Source of the DNA: Tritrichomonas foetus
Taxonomy: Eukaryota; Parabasalia; Tritrichomonadida; Tritrichomonadidae
NCBI GenBank assembly: GCA_001839685.1
Contig: MLAK01000844.1
Location: forward strand, 1 to 56,131
Direction of reading: 5' to 3'
DNA: 56,131 bases
Within the stretch, counting starts at the first letter, position 1; each line of letters opens with the position of its first letter. Made by a program: the position numbers and the translations under genes. This document shows positions 28,616-38,177 of the stretch, in pieces. The notes under the pieces were generated by a model, which worked only from the letters and a program-made list of their open reading frames with translations, was not told the DNA's origin and ran no database searches.

Positions 28616-29125
28616 TTATGAATAAAATGAAAAAATATCATAAAAAGAGAACAAAAATGAATGGTCTGTTTCATTAAAGCCGACATCCCAATTCCAATCT
28701 TCTTGGTCTAAAAACTCTTGGAATTTGGATGTATTATTGTTTGGAGTTTCCTCCGTTAAACATGATGGACATTTCGAAGGTTGATTAAGAGCGACATTCC
28801 GCATTGGCTCTCTATCAACGAGGTGTTTGTGCCATCTATTTTTGATATCATTCCCACTTCTCCCCTGCAAAAACATTGTCATCTTCACCCATTTTGGACC
28901 TATTTCTTTCCTGAGTTTTATCAACATCGCATCTTCTTCGAGAGTCCATGGCTTGGATGTCAAATCTTCGCGGAGATAGTTATTATATTGATCATGACAT
29001 TGCTTTGGCGTTCGATTTACCAATTGAATGGATATTGCTTCCCAGTCTTCTCCATACTTTTGAGTATATTCTTTAATAATATTGTCTTCTTCATAGGAGA
29101 ATTTTCTTCTGGTTGCCTTTTCCAT
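28616..29125 (-). CDS. R2R3 Myb-like DNA-binding protein
   Basis: A 169-residue protein made of two Myb repeats plus a short tail. Repeat 1 (about 7-54) runs from KFSYEEDNIIKEYTQKYG through DWEAISIQLVNRTPKQCHDQ. Repeat 2 (about 58-105) has PWTLEEDAMLIKLRKEIG, KWVKMTMFLQGRSGNDIKNR and WHKHL. The recognition helices K-Q-C-H-D-Q-Y and D-I-K-N-R-W are the expected ones. This is the typical size and layout of the expanded trichomonad Myb family; T. vaginalis members bind promoters of iron-regulated genes. The tail (about 115-169) is acidic/aromatic (QEDWNWDVGF) and could be an activation region, by inference. Target genes cannot be told from the sequence. Confidence 0.93.
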   Translation of the reverse strand: MEKATRRKFSYEEDNIIKEYTQKYGEDWEAISIQLVNRTPKQCHDQYNNYLREDLTSKPWTLEEDAMLIKLRKEIGPKWVKMTMFLQGRSGNDIKNRWHKHLVDREPMRNVALNQPSKCPSCLTEETPNNNTSKFQEFLDQEDWNWDVGFNETDHSFLFSFYDIFSFYS

Positions 29126-29919
29126 TTCTTCTTCAATAAATCAAACTATGATAAAACAAGTGAAATGATTCTAGTCATATAAAACATTTGGAAATAAACC
29201 AAATGATATTTCAAACGTACATGATTATTTGATGATTGAAAGGGGTATGAGATTCATTGTTTTTATTTCTATTGATTTTGTTTGAATATTATTTTGGGAG
29301 ATTTTTTTGAAAGGTAGCTGACCAAGTCATTGAAAACGATACTGTCTTAACACTACAGAATTTTACTGAAAAGTCTTTTGACCATTCCATTTAAACTTTT
29401 TGCCAGCTAGTGGTTGGCAAATTGACAAAACTCAGTTTTTCTAAATCAATGTCAAAAAATTATTCTGACATATCATACAATTATTCAAATGATAATTAGA
29501 TGGTTGTCAAAGTATTTCAAAAATAGTTTTTAATAATAATCGACCAATAATTCGAGTTTTCGAAATTTAAGGTATGTGTGAATATAACAATAAATGCTGA
29601 GTTGTCAGCATGTTCATTTTGAAGCGAAAAATAATTTTTTCTTCATGTTTCCATTTTTTAATTCCAAAATGACCGTAACTCAAACTTATATCTTTCATTA
29701 ACAGTATTGCTGTTTAAATGAAGTTTAAATGAATTAAACCACAATTGTAACTAAGGAAAAAAGAGAAAAACTTTCCCAATATTCCTTTTTTTATAAGAAA
29801 ACCAGAAAATAGAAAATCAATAATAAAAGAAAAGCAAAATACTAGTCTTTATATACATAATTTTAATATAAACAAGAACATTTTACAATCAATTTATATA
29901 TTTATATGTATTAACAGCA
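29126..29919. other. Intergenic
   Basis: About 0.8 kb of A+T-rich sequence upstream of the Myb gene and downstream of the pseudo-CHD gene. No ORF, RNA or repeat that I can support. Confidence 0.5.
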
Positions 29920-32900
29920 TTATTCATCATTGCTTGATGCTGTTGTTGTAGTTGTAGCATTATCTTTCAAGAATTGTAGAACAGTTGGGTTATTTTCAAG
30001 ATCTCTCATTATATAGTTCTCGCAGAGGTTTGCACCAGGAAGTTTTTGCAAAAAATAAACAACTATTGGATTTGTCAGTAAGAAGGCATCTGGTCCAGAA
30101 ACAGAAACATTTTTATTATGCCGACATGTTCTTAAAGCATGAATCCAAGCAGAAGAAGAAGAATTTCCTTCAAATATATTTTCTGATCCATCTTGCCACA
30201 CTCGAAATGTTGGATTTTCTCCACCATCAACGATTTCACTAAACCATCGAACTTTATAATTAGGATTACTTAAAGATGGAGCTAATTTTGAGGAACGAAA
30301 TCCAACAGGATAAATATATCTTTCAGCATGATAACCAGGACGATCATGAACAATTTTTCCAAAACTATAAATAAAAGTAGTTGTCGATAATGAAATAGGA
30401 AGATGTAAACCAAATTGTTCAATAAATTCATTGTCATTTGTATTTGGTTCTTTAGAAAACAAATTTTGTTTTTGTGCAATTTCAGAAACTTCCATGATTC
30501 TTTGAATGACAAAATATTCATCTTTCAATCGATTCATTACTCGAATATCTTGAATTCTTGAGAATTTAGGCATTGCCAAAATTGCATGAAGACTACTTAA
30601 TCCAGAACTTTCAAGTTCAGAGAAAAGGAAAAATTCTAATTCAGAAGAAATTGAATAACCGCAAATGGTCCATTTTGGGACATTTTGATAAAAAAGAAAT
30701 TGTTGTTTCATTTCAATGTGTTGGATCAATGTATGAAGCATTTTCATTGCAACGATTCTCATTTTCATTCTGAGAGCCGCAATATAAGAAATTCCATAAT
30801 CAGGATTTGGCTTTGAAATTTCTTTTTTAAGACAAGACAAATAATCAACAATATCTTCTTTTTCTTTATCCTTTAATTCTATTTTTGAAGCTGTTTCTTC
30901 AAGATCATTCTCATTTAATCCATTTGAAAAAATATACGAAATTACATTTTTTTGCTCTTTATCTGTCCAATCTGAATTGGGAGGAAGAGCTTTAAGCAAA
31001 GACACTTTTAGTAGACGATGATCATTTAATACAAAGCTTGTGACATAATTAATTAACTCATAAGAACGATTGGTTAAAACACCACAGGAGACAGGTGATT
31101 CCATAATCTCACGTAGAGAAAGACTTAAACTAGATGTAATTCCAGCAGACAAATTGATAGGATTGGCAGATAGTATTGATGATAAATTTGATGATGAATT
31201 GGAAGGATTCAAAAATGACATATCATCAAGATAAAAATTAGGGAAATTACCATATCCATATTTCCAAATTGCATACAGTAAAGCTTTATCATGCTCATCA
31301 GTCCACCAAATTCCTGGTTTTGACATTACTAAAGCATCAAAATCTATATTTTCTAAATCTTTTTCATGACTTTTCGTAAATAAATAATTAACACAAGAAA
31401 GTTGAAGAACTCGCTCAAGAAGATCTGGGAATTCTGCAGATATATCAAATTTAAATTCTTTATTTTGTTGATATGGAACGCTTTGTAATAAATAGTCACG
31501 ATAAAATTCAGCAACCAAATTATTTTTCGATTTTTGTTGTGAAAGAACTGTAGCACAAATGCTTATACATTTTTTTTCATTTAAAGATAACCCACAATAA
31601 TTAATTAATGAATTCCATTTTCCCCAACCAAAAGCTGCAAAAGTTCGAACGAGATGTTTCTTCTGATGAAGAGTAAATGGTGCATTTTCACTAAAATAAT
31701 GCTTTTTCGTTGCGATAAATTGATCATTTGAAGGGAATTGATCAGCAGCTCCTAAAAGCCGTTGCCAGAAATTTTGTGCATTGAATGCTTTTTCAGCAAA
31801 AACACTTGCATGTGGATCTTGGAAAATCATATCAAAAGAATATAAATTAGAAAAAAGTTGATTTGGCGAAATTTTACCACTTGGTATCATTAATTGAAGT
31901 GCGATTGTTTTACAAACAGCTTCATCTGTTGGTGAGGGAACATTTTTGATATCATTTTCACGACAATCAAGAACTTCGAGCTTGTAAATCCTTGAAGATT
32001 GAGTAATTTTTGTTTCTAACAATCTTTGCCAGGTTTTCAATTTTCCATCGTAACAAATGACTACATCAATTGTTTTCATTGGAAGGTTAATATTAGAAAT
32101 ATTATTTTCATTTTTATGACTTAAACTTATTGCATTTCTATTCAAATTTATATTATTGTCTTCTACTACATCTATATAATCTTTATCATGTGTTTCTTTT
32201 TTGGTAAGTTTACTATTTTTTGTATTTCTAGCTTTATTATTTTTACTATTTATGTTTTTTGTCTTTTTACTAGAATTTTTGGTATTTTTGTCTTTTGAAC
32301 TCTCATTAATCATATTCTTACTCTTGGATGATGTGTTTGATAATTTTGTTTTGGAGGTTGTTGCTGGTGTTTTATCTTTATGATGGTCATCATTTTCAAT
32401 GTTTGTGAAATAAATGTATATATTTTCATTTTTACTATAATGAATTGCAACAAAATCAAGAAGAAGCTTATATATTTCTGCAATTTGAGTAGCAATCACG
32501 ATATTATATGATTCCTTTTTATCGTCGGTAAATTCTTTCTTAGTTTCAGATATAATTTTTTGTAAGACTCCCATTTTTGTTGAACATTTAATTAAATCAT
32601 CTTGTGCAATTTTACTTTCATACTGTGCTAGAACGAAAGGATGTTGCATTACATAGTAAAACATTCGAGCAATTGAAAAAAAGTTACTTGATGAAGGATG
32701 TTCAACAGATAAATGATCGAACAAAAGCATTCTACACACACATTTTTGATAATCATTAATTGGACATTCAACTATGTAAAAATAAGGTGATTCAATTTTT
32801 CCCCCAGGTTGAATTTTTGATTTTTCCATTATTTGTTGAAAGATTTCATACGCTGAACGATCAACTTTCTTTTTAATTACATCAGTTTCAAGTGCATTAT

Positions 32901-33933
32901 AAATGATTTGAATATCGGAAAGAATTTCTTTTTGGTCTCTTGTGAAAAACAAAATTTTTCTATAAACTGGAAAATTCCAATCATTTTGATATTGAATTGC
33001 TGCTTCACCATGTAAAAAAGCGAATTTCCATTGAACTTGTTTTAAAAACTCGGTATTATTCTCAAGAATTTCAGGAATTGTAATAAGTGCTTGAAAATTA
33101 AGAGTCATTGAATCTTCTCTAAAAAAATCAAGTTCATGAATATTTTTCAAACTTTTTGGTGAGCCAAAATATGAAAGTGTTGTTAATTCTCGCGATTTTG
33201 AGAAAAAATCATACCATTCTTGGAATTCACCTGGCTCAACAACAATTAAAAATGGACCAGGATCATTTGCACGTTTTAATAAAAAATGAATAAATGTAGA
33301 AATTGCAATCATGCTTTTTTTGCCAAAATCTTCGGTTACGCTTAAATCATGTTTGTGAAAATTATGGAAAAAAAACTGAACTTGATCAAGAACTTCAGTT
33401 GGAACATTAATATCTTGATTCAGAGTGTATTTTCGGATTGGAAGAAAAGAATAATGGATGGAATTATTTTTATCATTATGATTATTACTATTTTGGGAGC
33501 TTTTTTTTTTCGAATTATTTTTTTTCCCATTCAAATTTTTTTTTGATGCTTGAAAAGATGAATTCAATTTTTTGGGAAATTGCTGTGACTTCCTTTGTCT
33601 GTAAATATTTAAATATTGCTTATCAAGCTTTTCCTCCCAGGTGAGATCATCATGAAAAAGATGAGTCCACTGAACAAGAAATAAATTATTCTCTTTTTTG
33701 ACTATTTTATCTGGAATATCATATTCCGTGCTGTAAAATGGCGGAGATGTTTTCTGCTCAGATTGCGGTAAATTTCTGTAGTTTGTTAGCAAATTTTTGG
33801 AATTTGGCGCTAATAAAAAATCGTCCTTTGAAATCCATTTACTTCGGCAGTATGGCTGATCCTGTATTTTAACAAAAAATTCTTTGTCGGAATTATGACC
33901 CAAAACCCTTTCGTAAGTGATTTTTTGAGTCAT
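29920..33933 (-). CDS. CHD-type chromatin protein with degenerate ATPase core and C-terminal FYRN/FYRC domain
   Basis: 1337 residues. Tandem chromodomains come first: about 5-50 (ERVLGHNSDKEFFVKIQ, SKWISKDDF) and about 68-118 (LFLVQWTHLFHDDLTWEE). A SNF2-like lobe 1 follows (about 195-350): GPFLIVVEPGEFQEWYDFF and LNFQALITIPEIL align with CHD helicases, but the P-loop reads FGKKS instead of GLGKT, the DEAH position reads GEAA and the GTPLQN position is lost. A Lys/Asn/Ser-rich insert spans about 515-590. A lobe 2 remnant (about 690-727) lacks a clear R-x-H-R-x-G-Q. SANT/SLIDE-like pieces (FGWGKWNSL, WWTDEHDKALLYAIWKYGYG) lead to an FYRN/FYRC module at about 1195-1315 (ERYIYPVGFRSSKL, ENPTFRVW, SSAWIHALR, FLQKLPGANLC). 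It is probably a nuclear reader or scaffold that cannot hydrolyse ATP. Loss of activity is inferred from the motifs. Confidence 0.82.
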   Translation of the reverse strand: MTQKITYERVLGHNSDKEFFVKIQDQPYCRSKWISKDDFLLAPNSKNLLTNYRNLPQSEQKTSPPFYSTEYDIPDKIVKKENNLFLVQWTHLFHDDLTWEEKLDKQYLNIYRQRKSQQFPKKLNSSFQASKKNLNGKKNNSKKKSSQNSNNHNDKNNSIHYSFLPIRKYTLNQDINVPTEVLDQVQFFFHNFHKHDLSVTEDFGKKSMIAISTFIHFLLKRANDPGPFLIVVEPGEFQEWYDFFSKSRELTTLSYFGSPKSLKNIHELDFFREDSMTLNFQALITIPEILENNTEFLKQVQWKFAFLHGEAAIQYQNDWNFPVYRKILFFTRDQKEILSDIQIIYNALETDVIKKKVDRSAYEIFQQIMEKSKIQPGGKIESPYFYIVECPINDYQKCVCRMLLFDHLSVEHPSSSNFFSIARMFYYVMQHPFVLAQYESKIAQDDLIKCSTKMGVLQKIISETKKEFTDDKKESYNIVIATQIAEIYKLLLDFVAIHYSKNENIYIYFTNIENDDHHKDKTPATTSKTKLSNTSSKSKNMINESSKDKNTKNSSKKTKNINSKNNKARNTKNSKLTKKETHDKDYIDVVEDNNINLNRNAISLSHKNENNISNINLPMKTIDVVICYDGKLKTWQRLLETKITQSSRIYKLEVLDCRENDIKNVPSPTDEAVCKTIALQLMIPSGKISPNQLFSNLYSFDMIFQDPHASVFAEKAFNAQNFWQRLLGAADQFPSNDQFIATKKHYFSENAPFTLHQKKHLVRTFAAFGWGKWNSLINYCGLSLNEKKCISICATVLSQQKSKNNLVAEFYRDYLLQSVPYQQNKEFKFDISAEFPDLLERVLQLSCVNYLFTKSHEKDLENIDFDALVMSKPGIWWTDEHDKALLYAIWKYGYGNFPNFYLDDMSFLNPSNSSSNLSSILSANPINLSAGITSSLSLSLREIMESPVSCGVLTNRSYELINYVTSFVLNDHRLLKVSLLKALPPNSDWTDKEQKNVISYIFSNGLNENDLEETASKIELKDKEKEDIVDYLSCLKKEISKPNPDYGISYIAALRMKMRIVAMKMLHTLIQHIEMKQQFLFYQNVPKWTICGYSISSELEFFLFSELESSGLSSLHAILAMPKFSRIQDIRVMNRLKDEYFVIQRIMEVSEIAQKQNLFSKEPNTNDNEFIEQFGLHLPISLSTTTFIYSFGKIVHDRPGYHAERYIYPVGFRSSKLAPSLSNPNYKVRWFSEIVDGGENPTFRVWQDGSENIFEGNSSSSAWIHALRTCRHNKNVSVSGPDAFLLTNPIVVYFLQKLPGANLCENYIMRDLENNPTVLQFLKDNATTTTTASSNDE

Positions 33934-34307
33934 TTCGGAGAGATAGCATAATAAACGGTCGCAACGTTAAATTTTGACGATAATTTATTTGAATATGATA
34001 ATGTGATGATGAAAAATATTGGCCATTTTTCAACTGAAGTCACAGGTTTGTCAATATTTCATCACCATTTCACCTATGGTTTTTTAGAAGTTTTGGATTC
34101 TGTTCTAAAAAGGGAGAATAAAACTTAAGACTTCTTATTCCTTCTGTATAAGAAAATAATTTCAAACTGCGAATGATGAGTTGGAAAAAAAAATTCTGGT
34201 TATCTCAATTCCTCATAAAAAAAGTAAAGGAGCATGTTTGGAGACAAATTTCATTTATTTGGTCGCATATTCTCAAAAAGTTAGTTTTATGCTGAAGCCA
34301 TTTTTCA
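33934..34307. other. Intergenic between divergent pseudo-CHD and nicalin genes
   Basis: 374 bases, A+T-rich, probably holding both promoters. No clear TCA-type initiator precedes the pseudo-CHD start; TTTTTCA abuts the ATG at 34308. Confidence 0.45.
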
Positions 34308-36188
34308 ATGCTTTATATTTTACAATTACATAGAAATTTGTCTGAAATGCTTCTTTACTTTCTCGCCCGGCTCACATCAGCTTGGCGAGAAGTTAAAGCA
34401 TACAGACTGATCCAGTTTCACGTAGAAATTTCCAATAATACACAATTCGGCTCAACGAGAGTCTCAATCAACCACAAAATCGCAAATCTCTCCGACAAGC
34501 CTTCTTCGAAACAAGTCGTCATCACAAATCTCGCCGATTCACTCCATACTCAAAATTACATCACGCTTTTAAAATCCCACATGGAAGAATCGTCCCCAAT
34601 CATTTTTTTATTGCCGAATTTCCAAATCAATACAGACAAAATTGAAAGGTTTCTTCTTAATAAAGCTCACAAAAGTGCAATTTACTTCACAGACGAAATT
34701 CCAGAAGCGCCGGCCAATTTCGATTTCGTGAAGACAACTCACTTGAAAACCAACTCAATAAGACAGGACACATCACTATCAAACATAGTCGGCACAATTA
34801 GTTCTCAATCTTCATTGAATTCTCAAAAAAATGAACAAAAGAATTCTCTAAAGAATGAACAAAAGAATTCTCTAAAGAATGAACAAAAGAATTCTCTAAA
34901 GAATGAACAAAAGAATTCTCTAAAAAATGAACAAAAGAATTCTCTAAAAAATGAACAAAAGAGTTCTCTAAAAAATGAACAAAAGAATTCTCTAAAAAAT
35001 GAACAAAAGAATTCTCTAAAAAATGAACAAAGGAATTCTCTAAAGAATGAACAAAAGAATTCTCGAAATAAGCTTGGAAATAATAGAAAAATCCTCGTTA
35101 CACTGTCATATGACACTTTTTCGATTGCGCCATCACTTCACGTTGGTGCCAACAATGGAATAGCACTTTCAGCCTTCCTCGAAACTATACACCTCCTCTC
35201 CGACTTCAATCTGCCGCCAAACATCTCAATTGTTTTTGCGTTGACGAGTGGAAGGTTTTGTGGAATGGAAGGAATTTCTCACTTTCTTGAAAAATCAAAA
35301 GAAAATAAAACTGAATTCGATTTCGCAATTTCTTTCGAATCAATTTACTCAACTGTCATTCACGGTCACCTCGCCAAGCATTTAAATTATAATAATCAAA
35401 ATAATAATAATAATCAAAATAATAATAATAATCAAAATAATAATAATAATCAAAATAATAATAATAATCAAAATAATAATAATAATCAAAATAAAAACAA
35501 TAATATGAATCAGACACGGAGTGGCATGAATAATGAAAAGAGTAGCTGGTCAAACAATTATTTAAATAACAATTTTGACAATTACAGTAAAGAATTGCTT
35601 TTTGTAAAATTTTTAAACAATTTTAAAGATACACTAAAGATTGTAAACATTCCAATTGAAATGAAATTAAGCTCTGAACCTTTTACACAAAGAATTTTGA
35701 ACAGTTATAATATTCCTTCAATTGCACTTAGTGGTGGATCAATTTCCACATCACTTACAGATATTATTCCAGATTTTAACCGTTCCAATAATTTTGCTTG
35801 GGCTTTTTCTGAAGCAATTTTGCATACTATATTTGATTTGCCTCTACAATACGAATTAATTTCTCGTTCTCGCGTAGATACTTCTTTTTGGGCAAGCTCA
35901 ATTGGGCGAATTCCAAGAGTAGCTCCATTTATCGATGAAAACTTGCCTAATGTGTTCAAAAGTTGGATGGAGCAATTTTCTGAGGTATCTATTGACACTT
36001 GGAAGTCAAAAGGTTGTTTCGCTCCATATTCAGCGACCGATTGTGTTTTACATTTTTATAATCAAATTCCTATACACACAAAACTAGCTTTTTTAGCAAT
36101 GGCAATTTTGTATGGAATTGTAGTGTTTTTAATAATGACTGGAATCACATCTGTTTCGAATTTTGTACGGAATCTATCATGTATTTAA
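34308..36188 (+). CDS. NCLN: Nicalin (BOS complex subunit, M28-like pseudopeptidase)
   Basis: 626 residues. Nicalin is an ER membrane protein of the nicastrin/M28 family without peptidase activity. With TMEM147 and NOMO it forms the BOS complex that assists multipass membrane-protein insertion at the translocon. Diagnostic segments here are AYRLIQFHVEISNNTQFGS (human V-Y-R-M-Q-Y-D-L-Q), SYDTFSIAPSLHVGANNG (human H-Y-D-A-F-G-V-A-P), NISIVFALTSGRFCGMEG, IPSIALSGG and the end FYNQIPIHTKL followed by one TM helix (about 595-617) and a short cytosolic tail. Metal-ligand residues of active M28 peptidases are absent, as in nicalin. The lumenal domain is interrupted by ten 8-residue K-N-S-L-K-N-E-Q repeats (about 170-252) and by Asn5-Gln repeats (about 360-398). 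Start at 34308 or the in-frame Met at residue 14. Confidence 0.83.
   Translation: MLYILQLHRNLSEMLLYFLARLTSAWREVKAYRLIQFHVEISNNTQFGSTRVSINHKIANLSDKPSSKQVVITNLADSLHTQNYITLLKSHMEESSPIIFLLPNFQINTDKIERFLLNKAHKSAIYFTDEIPEAPANFDFVKTTHLKTNSIRQDTSLSNIVGTISSQSSLNSQKNEQKNSLKNEQKNSLKNEQKNSLKNEQKNSLKNEQKNSLKNEQKSSLKNEQKNSLKNEQKNSLKNEQRNSLKNEQKNSRNKLGNNRKILVTLSYDTFSIAPSLHVGANNGIALSAFLETIHLLSDFNLPPNISIVFALTSGRFCGMEGISHFLEKSKENKTEFDFAISFESIYSTVIHGHLAKHLNYNNQNNNNNQNNNNNQNNNNNQNNNNNQNNNNNQNKNNNMNQTRSGMNNEKSSWSNNYLNNNFDNYSKELLFVKFLNNFKDTLKIVNIPIEMKLSSEPFTQRILNSYNIPSIALSGGSISTSLTDIIPDFNRSNNFAWAFSEAILHTIFDLPLQYELISRSRVDTSFWASSIGRIPRVAPFIDENLPNVFKSWMEQFSEVSIDTWKSKGCFAPYSATDCVLHFYNQIPIHTKLAFLAMAILYGIVVFLIMTGITSVSNFVRNLSCI
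34816..35064 (+). repeat. In-frame 24-bp coding repeat, ten copies
   Basis: Unit AAGAATTCTCTAAAGAATGAACAA in slight variants, encoding KNSLKNEQ inside nicalin. Copies differ by synonymous AAG/AAA and a few changes (KSSL, RNSL), so the array is not brand new. Confidence 0.95.
35386..35500 (+). repeat. In-frame 18-bp Asn5-Gln coding repeat
   Basis: About five copies of (AAT)5CAA within nicalin, giving N-N-N-N-N-Q. Nearly identical copies suggest recent slippage expansion; length is likely polymorphic. Confidence 0.93.
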
Positions 36189-36462
36189 TATATATTTTAA
36201 AAATAAAATACATCAGTGTATATTTCATTCGATCATTACACTTGATGTTTCTGATTTTTGTTTTAAATTTAATATCCTTTCTATAAAACTTTCTTTCGTT
36301 TATTTTTATTTTATATTATATTATTATTTTTTATTTATTTATTATTTGTTTTTTCCCTCCCAACAGGTTATCCATATTTATTTGGATAGATACAGATCAA
36401 TATACTGATTAATTTCCTGATTTTATTTTACTTCATTGGTTCGTATGATTTAATTTGTTATC

Positions 36463-36464
<2 letters not shown>

Positions 36465-36509
<45 letters not shown>
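36465..36509. repeat. Homopolymer of 45 T
   Basis: An uninterrupted T45 (A45 on the other strand) lies between the convergent 3' ends of nicalin and CAP-H2, only 10 bases from the CAP-H2 stop. Its length in the assembly is probably unreliable. Confidence 0.95.
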
Positions 36510-36510
<1 letters not shown>

Positions 36511-36519
36511 ATTATTGAT

Positions 36520-38177
36520 TTAATGTTGATGAGGAATAATAAGATTAAAATCTGTTCCTTGATATGCTTCATCAGGTAGAATGATTTTCTCTTTATTTGC
36601 CAAATCTAAAACAGCAAGAAAAGCACGTGATACTTCATGTTGTTGTATATTCGAAACAAGGCTTTGAAAAGTCATTGAACCACCTTTTGATTCTATATTA
36701 TAAATAACCCAATTCTCAAATTCTTCAATTTTATATTCTTTTTTCTTTTGCTCTTCTGCTAATTTTGGCCAAACAAATTTTTCCCATTCTGAGAGTTTTA
36801 TGTTTTCTTCAGTTTTTATTACTCTCTTTTCGCCAGAACCAACCATTTTTTCAATCATTAAATATGATTCATCATTTTGAATATTATTATAAAATGCAAT
36901 TAGTTCACCATCAACATCAATTGTATGAAATGGCAAATCACCACTTGCTTCATCAAGTGTTGGAAAATCATCAATTAGATGATCTAGTTGATAACATCAT
37001 CTGAAATTTCCTTTTTCTTTCTGTATGTATTAATTTGCAAATATAAATCTTGAAATAAACTAATATGAAATGATGAGTTCACTTTGTTTTCAGATTTATT
37101 TTTGTCAGAAAAAGTTGTTGGAATATTAAATTTAATCATTTTTTGGAATCTTTTATTATATTTGTTCATATTAATGTCATCTGGATCTAAAAATCTAAAG
37201 TCATAATTATTGCTTTCATTATCATCGGACTCATAATCTGGAAGAGATAGTGTTTCAAATTCATTTTCTCTTCCAATTTCCTTTTTATTTTCCCGAGTAT
37301 TTAATAAAATGCTATTATTGTGAATATTACTATTTAGAGATTCATCTATTTGTTTTTCAAAATATAATAATTCATCATTCCTGCTTTGAGTTTCATCATT
37401 TTTATCATGTATATCGGAATTAACTGCTTGTGTTACATTTTTTTGTTTTTCATTGTTATGTTTTTTATTACATTCTGTTTCATCATATTGCGCTTCATTA
37501 TTTTGGTTTTTACTTTGATCTTTATCGTCTTCTTCTTCAAGAAAATATTCATTTATCACTAGATATTTGTGAAAAGTTGCATGTCTGACATTTCTTGAAT
37601 TCATAGATTTATCCATTAGAATCACTCTCAGAGAATCATCATGGATACTGTTAAGTCCATTTTCATTAGAATAAAGACTAATATCAAAAGAACTTCTTAA
37701 ACAAAGTGGCAAATTCGGCAGTGTTGAAATTTTTTCTAAGGGATCTTTATTTTCAATTGTTTCATATTTCTCCAAGGGAAGTGGATCATCAATTTCAATA
37801 AGTTGACCATCTTTTATATAATCTGATGGTTTTTTCTTTCTTTTAATTTTTAATTTTAATGCTTCTTCAGTTTCACTTTTGCTTTTCTCATCGAAAAAAG
37901 TCGAATCAAGAACTTGTCTGTATAAATGATCGTTTTTTTTCTTCCATATATTAGTAGATCCTTGTATTAACAAACCAGCTTTTGGGAAATCAATGTCTTT
38001 CGGATCTTTTTCTTCTGATTCAAAAGATATTAATGCGTTCTGGAAAGTGTCCAATATATCAAAAAGGGGGATTTCCCAAGTTTGTGAAGAATCACGCGAA
38101 TGCTTAAGTAAATCGCGAAGTTTATCAATTTCTATCAATTGGCCCTGCTCAGAGAGCAATGAACTGTTTTTATACAT
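36520..38177 (-). CDS. NCAPH2: Condensin II subunit H2 (kleisin CAP-H2), frameshifted
   Basis: CAP-H2 is the kleisin that bridges SMC2/SMC4 and the HEAT subunits of condensin II, acting in chromosome compaction. The N-terminal part (38177-36984, 397 codons) matches CAP-H2: TWEIPLFDILDTFQNALISF, FPKAGLLIQGSTNIWKKK and DHLYRQVLD align with human N-W-E-V-D-V, A-A-L-L-I-Q-G-S and V-E-Y-L-Y. The middle is acidic and Asn-rich. The C-terminal winged-helix part continues in another frame from about 37004 to 36520: EFENWVIYNIESKGGS, MTFQSLVSNIQQHEVSRAFL and AVLDLANKEK match the CAP-H2 kleisin end (F-E-V-C-R...L-A-N). Adding one T in the GTT near 37000 joins the frames. I treat it as a real gene with a probable sequencing error. 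Total is about 550 residues, close to the usual 600. Confidence 0.8.

Noticed and set aside
34823..35553. Antisense frames rich in Phe/Cys and Tyr/Asp opposite nicalin
   Set aside because: They are the reverse reading of the KNSLKNEQ and Asn5-Gln repeats; the plus strand carries the conserved nicalin protein.
36465..36509. T45 as the poly(A) tail of a retrotransposon
   Set aside because: No reverse transcriptase, target duplication or truncated element lies beside it.
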